A stretch of DNA of 15,526 bases from DAOUAT01 sp964551735. GTDB taxonomy: Bacteria > Chloroflexota > Anaerolineae > CG2-30-64-16. The translations under genes were made by a program, and so were the position numbers. Positions 6,339 through 13,276 of this stretch are shown here, piece by piece. The DNA is taken from contig CAZKEF010000076.1 of assembly GCA_964551735.1 (NCBI GenBank), positions 1 to 15,526 of the forward strand, in the 5' to 3' direction. Each line of letters opens with the position of its first letter. Position 1 is the first letter of the stretch. A model generated the notes under the pieces. The model saw nothing but the letters and a program-made list of their open reading frames with translations, searched no databases and was not told the DNA's origin.

Positions 6339-7390
6339 TAGAAGCAGTGCACCTGGCCCCTCAGATCACGCCCCTGGGCCAACGCGGCCTCGGCAGCCTC
6401 GCGCTTGAGGCCCAACAACTTGATCCCCTTGTCCACCGTGTAGCGGTAGATCTTCTCCATGTCGTTGAGCTCCGGCTGCGAGATCTGGACAGCATACAGC
6501 CCGCGCAGCTCAGACAGGATGGGGATAAAATGATCGCCGGTCCCGCAAAAATGGATCGCGCCGCCGCCGAATTCGTCCAGCAGCCTCTGGTCGTACGGGG
6601 CAATAAACTCACGGTACATGCGCGGGGAGAAATTCACGGCCGAATCGTCACGCAGCATGATCTTGCCCCGGTGGAACATGCCCCAGTGCGCGTTCCCATC
6701 CTCACGACAAGGTGCGACCTTTTCCCATGCGCGCATGAACGCGCTATAGGTCGCCACCGCCAGCGCCAGCATGTCCTTGACCAGCCCCGGGTCGTCCTGC
6801 GTGGCATAGAACAGGGTGCTGCCCCACACCACCTCGCAGATGTCCATCGGCCCCTGCAGGTCGGGATGGTAGATGAAGACGTACTTGCCGATCTTGGGGT
6901 ATTGCCGGGCAATCTCGGCATAGCGGCGGCCCATCTCCATCACGCGTGCGCCGTAGCCGGCCGTCAGGTCGGGCACGCCTGCGGCGACCAGCCGGCAGAT
7001 GGCCGCCACATCGTTGAGCGGCTGTGAAGTTGGCAGCGTCTCCAACTCGGCGTCCATCACGAAGGGCTTGACGCCGAAGAGGAGCGGCACGATGCTCGTC
7101 CCGTAGTTGGCGCGGACGTTGAGCACTGCGCCGCTGGCCTCAGCCAGTTGCACAGAGCACTGGCCGAACTGCTGCAGCGCCATCAGGTCGAAGTCCTCCA
7201 GCGCGGCGTTGATGGGCACCTTCGGCCAGGGGACCGCCGGCGGCGCAGGCCGACTGCGTCGGGGCGAGAAGATGGGGCCATGGAAGCGATCCTCGGCGAA
7301 GTCCCGCCACGCGGCCAGGAGCGCATCTTCTTCCTGGGGATCAATCCGGGCTTCGAGGTCGTCGAGACAGCGCCTGAGAACGTCGTTCAT
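6338..7390 (-). CDS. URO-D superfamily protein (second, divergent paralogue)
   Basis: A 350-residue protein with the URO-D fold. Evidence includes 'VNFSPRMYREFIAPYDQRLLDEF' (about 252-274), the typical helix before the active-site strand, followed by GGGAIHFCGTGDHFIPIL (275-291) with an HxCG zinc-type motif (H280, C282). The only later cysteine is C349, one residue from the C-terminus, which could complete an HxC...C site if the tail folds back. The N-terminal half is longer and unlike that of its neighbour, and the HemE arginine signature is missing, so it is not the heme enzyme. Its start overlaps the GntR gene stop by 4 nt (7387-7390), implying coupled translation. The TAG stop (6338-6340) lies at the junction with the TA-flanked element. 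It may act on a methylated or carboxylated substrate together with the paralogue at 5132-6112; this is inferred. Confidence 0.78.
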   Translation of the reverse strand: MNDVLRRCLDDLEARIDPQEEDALLAAWRDFAEDRFHGPIFSPRRSRPAPPAVPWPKVPINAALEDFDLMALQQFGQCSVQLAEASGAVLNVRANYGTSIVPLLFGVKPFVMDAELETLPTSQPLNDVAAICRLVAAGVPDLTAGYGARVMEMGRRYAEIARQYPKIGKYVFIYHPDLQGPMDICEVVWGSTLFYATQDDPGLVKDMLALAVATYSAFMRAWEKVAPCREDGNAHWGMFHRGKIMLRDDSAVNFSPRMYREFIAPYDQRLLDEFGGGAIHFCGTGDHFIPILSELRGLYAVQISQPELNDMEKIYRYTVDKGIKLLGLKREAAEAALAQGRDLRGQVHCF

Positions 7391-8091
7391 GATCTTGCGC
7401 TCTCTACTCCTGCGCCTGGCCCTGCCAGGCCGGCAACGGCCCGGTAGTGCGCCTCGCGGGTGCGCTGATGATGGTCATACAGCACGCGCTGGAGGCCGGA
7501 TAGATCGCGACGCGCCAGCGATTCCACCATGGCGCGATGCTCGTCCTGGGCCTCACCCAGGTGCAACTCAACATCCGCCAGGTACCAACGGCGCAAGCGG
7601 ATCCAGTCAGCCAGCGCGCGGTCGGTGAACTCAGCCAGCAGCTTGTTACCGGACAGGATGGCGACGGTGCGATGGAACTCCGCGTTCATCTCTGCCCACC
7701 GGTCTTTGTCACCGGCCGCCAGGGCAACGTCCATCCGATCCAGTATGCCCCGCAACCTGGTGATGTCCGCTGCGCCGGCGCGCGGCAGCGCCAGCTCAAA
7801 GCCCATCAGCTCCAGGCGCTCCAACACCTGCGAGACCTGCTCGATGTTGGCCGGTGAGAGCGCCGAGACCACGGCCCCGGTGTGCGGCGTGATCTCCACC
7901 AGCCCCTCGGACTGCAGGCGCTGCAGCGCAGCGCGCATGGGGATGGGGCTGATGCCCAGTTCCGCGCTGAGGGTGTCAATCACGATCCGGTCGCCTGGCT
8001 TCATCTCGCAGCGCAAGATAGCGGCCCGCAGCACGTCGTAGGCGTAGTCCTCTTTGGTGCGCGGCCGGAACGGTTCGGCTGGCGTAAGCAT
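7387..8091 (-). CDS. GntR-family transcriptional regulator, FCD (FadR/VanR) subfamily
   Basis: A 234-residue regulator. An N-terminal winged helix (about 11-75) contains LSAELGISPIPMRAALQRLQSEGL (41-64) and TPHTGAVV (68-75), both standard for GntR proteins. The C-terminal helical FCD domain includes NAEFHRTVAILSGNKLL (136-152), with H140 in the usual metal-ligand place, plus H185 (AQDEHRAMVESL) and H207/H208. FCD regulators bind organic acids or sugar acids and usually repress adjacent catabolic genes. The ATG at 8089-8091 was chosen because GGGAG (8097-8101) precedes it; a GTG at 8115 has no usable ribosome site. It overlaps the URO-D gene at 6338-7390 by 4 nt, so it likely leads the operon. 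The palindrome at 8117-8133 would allow autoregulation. Confidence 0.93.
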   Translation of the reverse strand: MLTPAEPFRPRTKEDYAYDVLRAAILRCEMKPGDRIVIDTLSAELGISPIPMRAALQRLQSEGLVEITPHTGAVVSALSPANIEQVSQVLERLELMGFELALPRAGAADITRLRGILDRMDVALAAGDKDRWAEMNAEFHRTVAILSGNKLLAEFTDRALADWIRLRRWYLADVELHLGEAQDEHRAMVESLARRDLSGLQRVLYDHHQRTREAHYRAVAGLAGPGAGVESARS

Positions 8092-8116
8092 TGGCGTCTC
8101 CCGGTGGAATGTCACG

Positions 8117-8149
8117 TCCTATATCATATAGGATATAGGATATATATCA
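8117..8149 (-). promoter_or_regulatory. AT-rich operator-like palindrome and promoter region of the GntR gene
   Basis: TCCTATATCATATAGGA (8117-8133) is a perfect palindrome of 8-bp arms around one central base. It is followed by a further half-site as a direct repeat (TATAGGA, 8134-8140) and an AT run to 8149. It lies 25 nt upstream of the GntR start in otherwise GC-rich DNA and contains TATGAT/TATAAT-like hexamers on the minus strand. The layout fits an autoregulatory GntR operator overlapping the -10 region. Confidence 0.65.
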
Positions 8150-8238
8150 TCAGTTCGCAGGAATGTCAAATACGGCAATGGAGGAATGAGGTCGCGCGCC
8201 AGGGGCCTTTGCGTTCTATTTCAACGGGGAAGGTATCT

Positions 8239-8329
8239 TCTCAATCAGTGGAAGCGACGCGGGGTCACAGACCCCCTTCGAGCAAGCTTTCAGCCGGTCT
8301 GTGACCGGCGCTGACCCGAACTATTGAGA
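8239..8329. repeat. Nested inverted repeat downstream of the amidohydrolase gene
   Basis: GGTCACAGACC (8263-8273) pairs perfectly with GGTCTGTGACC (8296-8306) across a 22-nt loop. A second, outer pair TCTCAAT (8239-8245) and ATTGAGA (8323-8329) flanks it. It begins about 40 nt past the amidohydrolase stop, so the 11-bp stem may end that transcript. It does not match copies A and B in sequence. The rest of 8150-8370 shows no gene. Confidence 0.55.
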
Positions 8330-8370
8330 GGATCCAGGGCAAGGTCGCGAGCCACGGAGGTGTAGACAAA

Positions 8371-9732
8371 TTACCGCCCTGCCGCGCTATTCTCGCGCCA
8401 CCCCGCCAGCCCCTGCCGGTACAGATTCGCGCCGAACGCGGCCGCCTCACGACGCACCTTCTCCTCGTCCACCGTCTGCACGACCCGATTCCGCATGACG
8501 ATCTGCCCGTCAATGATGGTGCATTCGACGTCGTCGGCGCGGGCGCAGTAGACCAGGGTGTTGAGGATATCGTGCACAGGCAACAGGTGGGGCGCGTCGA
8601 GGTTGACGATGGCCAGGTCGGCCAGCTTGCCCGGGTCAATGGTCCCTGCGTTGATGCCCGCGGCCCGCGCCCCGCCCTCGGTCACCATGCGGAACGCCTG
8701 CCGGCCTGTGATCGCCGTCGGATCTTCGTTGGCGCCCTTGTGCAGCAGCGCGGCCATCCGCGTCTCCTCGAAGAGGTCGAGGGCATCGTTGGAGGCTGCG
8801 CCGTCCGCGGCCAACGCCACGGACACGCCGCGACGCACCATCTTGGCCACCGGCGCGATCCCGCTGCCCAGCTTGAGGTTGCTCTTCGGGCAGTGGACCA
8901 CAGTTGCGCCGCTCTCGGCCAGCAGGTCAATCTCCCGGTCATCCACGTGGACGCAATGCACGGCCGTCGCGCCGTGGCGCAGGAGGCCGAGGCTGTGGGC
9001 GTATTCGACGGGCCGCATGCCGGTCTCTCGCAGTACATAGTCCACCTCGTAACGCGTCTCGGCAAGGTGGATCTGCAAGCCGATGCGGAGGTCCGCAGCC
9101 TGGTCGCGCGCCCATTCCAGCAGCTCGCGCGTGCAGAGGAACGGGGTGGAAGGGCCGAACACGGTTGACAGGCGGCTGTGGGCGTCCCGCCAGGTGCGCG
9201 CCAGGCGCAGCGCTTCCGCCCGGTCGGGGCCGTACTCGCGGCGCAGCGCGTCGGGCACCCAGCGGTCCGCCAGCGCGATCGCACCCACCCCGCGCAGGCC
9301 CGTGTCCAACCACGCCTGGAACACGGAATCCATGTTCATGTTCATGTCAACACAGCAGGTCACGCCCCCGCGGATCATCTCCAGCGCGCTGAGGCTGGCC
9401 CACTGATAGCCGGCCGACTCGTCGCCATCCTGCCACTGCGCCTGGTGGATGGCATAAGCCAGGGGATAGAGCGTGACGTCGCACCACTCGACCAGCCCCA
9501 CGTCGTCGCTCAGGCCCTTGAGGAAGTTCTGGTAGGTATGGGTGTGGGCGTTGATCAGGCCTGGGATGACAGCCCGGCCGCGGCCGTCAATCACGGTCGT
9601 GGCCGGATCAACGGCCTGAGCCAATTGGCCCACTGCGGCCACGCGGGAACCTTCGATGAGCACGTCACAATCGCGCTCGATCCGGTCCGCCGAGCGGACC
9701 ACGTAGCTGGCGCCTCGGATCATTATCGTCAT
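8371..9732 (-). CDS. Metal-dependent amidohydrolase (cytosine deaminase / SAH deaminase / chlorohydrolase class)
   Basis: A 453-residue hydrolase with the amidohydrolase (beta/alpha)8 barrel. Visible metal-site residues are the HxH of VIPGLINAHTHTYQN (H63, H65), H222 in QIHLAET, H259/H262 in AVHCVHVDD and D310 in ALAADGAASND. E225 is the likely acid-base residue. The 'HCPKSNLKLGSGIAPV' and 'DGAASNDALDLFEE' segments are typical of the group that deaminates or dechlorinates nitrogen heterocycles (SAH/MTA deaminase, guanine deaminase, AtzA/TrzN). The C-terminal strand 'GKLADLAIVNLDAPHLLPV' closes the composite domain. The start at 9730-9732 has AGGAG about 9 nt upstream; an ATG further out would read into unrelated DNA. 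It is likely transcribed separately from the GntR cluster because of the palindrome and operator between them. The substrate is unresolved. Confidence 0.9.
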   Translation of the reverse strand: MTIMIRGASYVVRSADRIERDCDVLIEGSRVAAVGQLAQAVDPATTVIDGRGRAVIPGLINAHTHTYQNFLKGLSDDVGLVEWCDVTLYPLAYAIHQAQWQDGDESAGYQWASLSALEMIRGGVTCCVDMNMNMDSVFQAWLDTGLRGVGAIALADRWVPDALRREYGPDRAEALRLARTWRDAHSRLSTVFGPSTPFLCTRELLEWARDQAADLRIGLQIHLAETRYEVDYVLRETGMRPVEYAHSLGLLRHGATAVHCVHVDDREIDLLAESGATVVHCPKSNLKLGSGIAPVAKMVRRGVSVALAADGAASNDALDLFEETRMAALLHKGANEDPTAITGRQAFRMVTEGGARAAGINAGTIDPGKLADLAIVNLDAPHLLPVHDILNTLVYCARADDVECTIIDGQIVMRNRVVQTVDEEKVRREAAAFGANLYRQGLAGWRENSAAGR

Positions 9733-9797
9733 ATGTGACTTCTCCTGAGTGAGTTTGGGGAAAGGTCTCATACCCCGCCATGTTGCGTTCGGGATAA

Positions 9798-10314
9798 GCG
9801 TCATACCAGCGCGCGTTGTAGTAGCTCAGCCCCTCGCCGCCGGGCAGGCCTTGCTCGTGGTATTGCCCGGTGAACCGCTTCGTCGTGATCCCGCTGAACG
9901 CGCTCCCGCCGCGGTTCCCACCGTAGGGATAGTAGTAGTTCCGGCTCTTGACCGTGCCGTTCCGGTTGACCAGCACGCTGGTGGAACGGAGGTGATCGCT
10001 GACAACATAGAACACGCCGTTGTCGGTCGCGTAACCGATCCGGCGGAAGGCGCCGCCTTCATAGTATTTCGTCACTGCGCCGTTCTGCCACTCGTACAGC
10101 CCGGCGATGTAGACGGTCGTCACGCCCGCCACGGTGCCCTTGACCCGGTTCCCCTCCGCGTCGTAGAGGAACGCCGCGCTCACGCTGCCGCCGGCCACCC
10201 CCACCAGGCGGTTATCATAGTCGAAAGTTTGGGTGTACGCAATCCCGCCAACCGTGCGCGAGGTCTGGTTGCCTACCGCGTCGTAGCCGTAGCTGTTGCC
10301 GAACGCGGCGGTGA
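9798..10314 (-). pseudogene. Truncated orphan copy of the RHS core
   Basis: These 517 nt align without a single gap to 12577-13093 (constant offset of 2779). They encode the RHS core from 'TAAFGNSYGYDAVGNQ' through 'DHLRSTSVLVNR' to 'GLSYYNARWYDA'. About ten amino-acid differences separate the copies, all substitutions. The match stops abruptly after WYDA; the reading frame then runs into unrelated sequence (YPERNMAG...), so the DPTG hinge and the C-terminal tip are missing. There is no start codon or ribosome site of its own. It begins 15 nt beyond the stop of the TPR gene. This looks like an orphan RHS cassette that has lost its tip, and it could act as a donor or as a target for homologous recombination with the main gene. 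The 65 nt to the amidohydrolase start hold nothing recognisable except its ribosome site. Confidence 0.85.
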
Positions 10315-10329
10315 TTGACTGAGATCGGT

Positions 10330-11634
10330 TCAGCGTGCGCTGGTGGGCAACTCGGCGAGCAGATCTTCGCCTCTGTCGTAGTGTTTATACCCCATTGCAG
10401 AACCAATTCCCCGGTCGCTTCCGGCAGCCGTGCGTTGATAGACCTGGCACCGCAGATTCGTTACCTCTCTATCCGCAGGCAATGCAAAGCGAATAGTATC
10501 GCGCCATACGTCACCGGGAACCAGACGGGCCGTGGCCAAAACATCCTGCCCCGCGCCGGTATCCCACAGCCGCTCATACAGTTGACCCGCTGGATCTTCC
10601 ACGAAGCAATCCACCATCAATTCCAGATCTGACTGGTTAACCAGAACTGTGTCGATGAGCCACAGCGTAGACGCCTCGTCCGATCTTTGGCTACCGGGCG
10701 TCTGGGTCCCCACAGCCTCCGGGGCCTGCCGCTTTGCGCCGACCACCACCAGACATCCCAGGCGGTTCTCGACGTGGCACTGTTGGTTGATAAGCTCGGT
10801 CATGGTCCCCGTCAGTGTAGGCCGAGACGTCACTGTCCAGAGGCCCGTTCCGGTACCAGTAAGTGCGTGGCTGGCGCCAGTCAATCCATATACAAACAGT
10901 GCGATGACCAAAGCCGCTGCCAGCAACAGGGCCAATCCCCTGCGTGCCCGGCGCAGTATGATCTCATTGAGCGCGGCGCCTGCGATAAAGATGACCGCGA
11001 CGAGCAGGAGTGGTGCAGTGTACCAAGAAGGCGCTGCCTCAGCTATACCTGCGGCGAGAAACAGCAACCACAAGAGATGGTAGCGCCGGAGGAAGATGAC
11101 TAACAAAGGCCAGCCGGTAACGTACTCCCGGCGCAGCGCAAACGCCGTCCGCAATACCTGTTGCGCCTCAGTCAGCCTGTCCTGGCGCAGGAGTAGCCGA
11201 GCCAAGTCCTTGTGTGCCTGAGGGTTGTTTGGCCTTCGTTCGACGATCCTCCGCGCCCAGAATTCAGCTTCCACCCATTTACCCTGTCCCTCGAGCGCGA
11301 CCAACAGCACATAGTCAGCTTCAGCGGAGTCCGGCTGTAACTGCTGCGCTTGCAACGCCGCAGCCGCAGCCTCGGCAAACCGACCCGTGTGCAACAGCGC
11401 GTAAGCCAATTGGACATGACCCGGTACCGATTCTGGGGCAAGCTCAATAGCACGTAAAGCATGGGTGTGCGCTTCGTCGTACCGGCGCAGACGCAGTAGC
11501 ACGTGCGCCAGTCGCGCATTAAGAAGGGAATCGTTTGGAGTCATGCGCAGTTGGCTCTCCAACCGCGCAGCGGCCGCTACAAGTTGCCCGGCTTCAAGCA
11601 GCCGCTGCGTCTCAGATCTCGAGTTCTCCGTCAC
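10330..11634 (-). CDS. TPR-repeat protein with central transmembrane segments, next to the RHS tip
   Basis: A 434-residue protein without a signal peptide. Residues about 10-170 consist of roughly four to five tetratricopeptide repeats (LARLAHVLLRLRRYDEAHTHALRAIELAPES-type units, about 40-70, 73-105, 107-139). Residues about 184-253 contain three hydrophobic segments, and about 260-434 a polar domain with several cysteines (C286, C294, C343, C396). The topology suggests a cytoplasmic TPR face anchored in the membrane with an outside C-terminal domain. The GTG start (11632-11634) has a GAGGAG site 8 nt upstream, only 3 nt from the RHS stop codon, so translation is coupled to the RHS tip. That position is where immunity or partner genes of polymorphic toxins are found. 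The function is not recognised; the partner role is inferred from position only. Confidence 0.75.
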   Translation of the reverse strand: MTENSRSETQRLLEAGQLVAAAARLESQLRMTPNDSLLNARLAHVLLRLRRYDEAHTHALRAIELAPESVPGHVQLAYALLHTGRFAEAAAAALQAQQLQPDSAEADYVLLVALEGQGKWVEAEFWARRIVERRPNNPQAHKDLARLLLRQDRLTEAQQVLRTAFALRREYVTGWPLLVIFLRRYHLLWLLFLAAGIAEAAPSWYTAPLLLVAVIFIAGAALNEIILRRARRGLALLLAAALVIALFVYGLTGASHALTGTGTGLWTVTSRPTLTGTMTELINQQCHVENRLGCLVVVGAKRQAPEAVGTQTPGSQRSDEASTLWLIDTVLVNQSDLELMVDCFVEDPAGQLYERLWDTGAGQDVLATARLVPGDVWRDTIRFALPADREVTNLRCQVYQRTAAGSDRGIGSAMGYKHYDRGEDLLAELPTSAR

Positions 11635-11651
11635 TTTTTCATCTCCTCACG

Positions 11652-13253
11652 TTATGGCACAATCTGTCCGCTCGCCGGTTGCACATTGCCCGTCCGCGCG
11701 AACGAAGCTGCCTGTCCCATCGTCCACACTGCAACTGCAGCGCCCAAGGCACGCAATGGCCGCGTTTCATGCGTAAAACCTGCTTGAGTCACGACATTTA
11801 CCGTCATCTGATCACTCATCACCGCAACCTTGCTCACAGACGACATGCCCCAACCATACCGTTCCGGCGAAGCGAAGATCGCCGCCCTCGTCTCGATCGT
11901 GCCTGCCGCGTCGCCGGTATTGAATGTGCGCGCCACGGGGATCGACAAGACACCGGTACTCGATACTGACGCAGGGCCGAAACTCCATTTGTCCGGATAA
12001 CCTGTCAGAATCGGACTCTCGCCGGTCACGTTGAATCTTGCCTCAGACGATGCACACACTGCGCCGACCCAGTAGTCCAGGCATGCCCGACCGAAGCCGA
12101 TGCTGCCCGACCCAATGCCTAGGCGGGTGGCCGCGTTCTGGAGCGCGGCAACGCTGACCAGAGGTTGCGCCGGAGAAGCCGGCTTGGGTGTGCTTTGCGC
12201 CTGCGGGGGTGCGGTGGGAATCGCGCGGGCGACGGGACTTGTCCTATAGACGGGTGTCGCTATAGCTTGGGGCCTGGTCGGACCCCAGATAAATGGAATG
12301 TACGTTCGTGTCACCGCCACCGGTGTCCTGGGTGTATACACCGGGCTTGGGCTCGGCGGGTAGGCAATGGGGTAGCCAAAATACCCAGAGTACCCTACGT
12401 AACCCGGAGCACCGCCCCCGCACGCACCGGCATCGCGCCCCGGACAACCCACGTCATGGCCCGTCGGATCGTTATAGCGCAGCGGGTTACCTCTGGTATA
12501 GGCATATCTGTTGAACGTCTGCGGCGCCAACGGACTGGGCACCAGCGTATCCGCGCTGATGAACATGCCCACCTGCGCGTCATACCAGCGCGCGTTGTAG
12601 TAGCTCAGCCCCTCGCCGCCGGGCAAGCCTTGCTCGTGGTATTGGCCGGTGAACCGCTTGGTTGTGATCCCGCTGAACGCGCTCCCGCCGCGATTCCCAC
12701 CGTAGGGATAGTAGAAGTTCCGGCTCTTGACCGTGCCATCCCGGTTAACCAGCACGCTGGTGGAACGGAGATGGTCGCTCACCACGTAGAACACCCCGTT
12801 GTCGGTCGCATAGCCCGTGCGCCGCATGGCGCCGCCCTCATAGTACTTGGTCACCGCGCCGTTCTGGTATTCGTACAGCCCGGCCAGATAGACGGTGGTC
12901 ACGCCGCCGATGGTTCCTTTCACCCGATTCCCCTCCGCGTCGTAGAGGAACGTCGCGCTGACGCTGCCGCCGGCCACGCCGGTCAGACGATTATCATAGT
13001 CGAAGGTCTGCGTGTACGCAATCCCGCCGACCGTGCGGCTGGTCTGGTTGCCGACGGCGTCGTAACCATACGCGTTGCCGAACGCGGCGGTGACCGCGTG
13101 CGGCTTCGCGCCGTAGGTGTAGGCATTGCCGTTGTAGCTCGTGATGTTGCCGATGGCGTTGTAGGCGTAGGTGTGGCTGTACTGGCCGATACCGGCCGCG
13201 TTCGTCGCGGCGCTGGTCAGCCGGTCCAGCCAATCGTAGCCGAAACTCTGCAC
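11652..13253 (-). CDS. RHS core plus variable C-terminal tip (3' part of a frame-broken RHS gene)
   Basis: This 533-codon frame continues the RHS protein whose first part is at 13277-15526. From the window's own numbering, residues 1-226 are YD-repeat and RHS core, ending in SYYNARWYDA (217-226) and AQVGMFISAD. The conserved hinge RYNDPTGHD (259-267) follows, where RHS proteins are usually cut by themselves. Residues 276-298 are Gly/Tyr-rich, 299-364 Pro-rich (PPSPSPVYTPRTP), and about 365-533 form an unrecognised tip with a hydrophobic stretch near 501-515. The tip would be the effector portion if this is a toxin; no known nuclease or deaminase motif was seen. The frame is open back to 13289; translation alone would need the GTG at 13251-13253, which has no ribosome site. 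So the gene is probably inactive unless frames are joined. Confidence 0.85.
   Translation of the reverse strand: MQSFGYDWLDRLTSAATNAAGIGQYSHTYAYNAIGNITSYNGNAYTYGAKPHAVTAAFGNAYGYDAVGNQTSRTVGGIAYTQTFDYDNRLTGVAGGSVSATFLYDAEGNRVKGTIGGVTTVYLAGLYEYQNGAVTKYYEGGAMRRTGYATDNGVFYVVSDHLRSTSVLVNRDGTVKSRNFYYPYGGNRGGSAFSGITTKRFTGQYHEQGLPGGEGLSYYNARWYDAQVGMFISADTLVPSPLAPQTFNRYAYTRGNPLRYNDPTGHDVGCPGRDAGACGGGAPGYVGYSGYFGYPIAYPPSPSPVYTPRTPVAVTRTYIPFIWGPTRPQAIATPVYRTSPVARAIPTAPPQAQSTPKPASPAQPLVSVAALQNAATRLGIGSGSIGFGRACLDYWVGAVCASSEARFNVTGESPILTGYPDKWSFGPASVSSTGVLSIPVARTFNTGDAAGTIETRAAIFASPERYGWGMSSVSKVAVMSDQMTVNVVTQAGFTHETRPLRALGAAVAVWTMGQAASFARTGNVQPASGQIVP
12577..13093 (-). repeat. RHS core direct repeat, main copy
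   Basis: This segment is the gap-free partner of the orphan at 9798-10314. The two copies are direct repeats 2779 nt apart and enclose the RHS tip and the TPR gene. Recombination between them would delete or swap that block and leave a chimeric core joined to the short tail after WYDA. Confidence 0.85.
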
Positions 13254-13276
13254 CTGGCCGCTGTTCGCCGCGTCGG

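Noticed and set aside
5132..7390. HemE (uroporphyrinogen decarboxylase of heme synthesis)
   Set aside because: Both proteins lack the N-terminal arginine-rich HemE signature and carry HxC zinc-type motifs; the neighbours are catabolic, not heme genes.
9665..9797. Continuation of the orphan RHS frame after WYDA as a new toxin tip
   Set aside because: Only about 45 codons follow, they overlap the amidohydrolase gene, and they show no domain; it is a read-through artefact of truncation.
9733..9804. Upstream ATG for the amidohydrolase at 9804
   Set aside because: The extra 24 residues have no match to the family, and the AGGAG site lies before the ATG at 9732.
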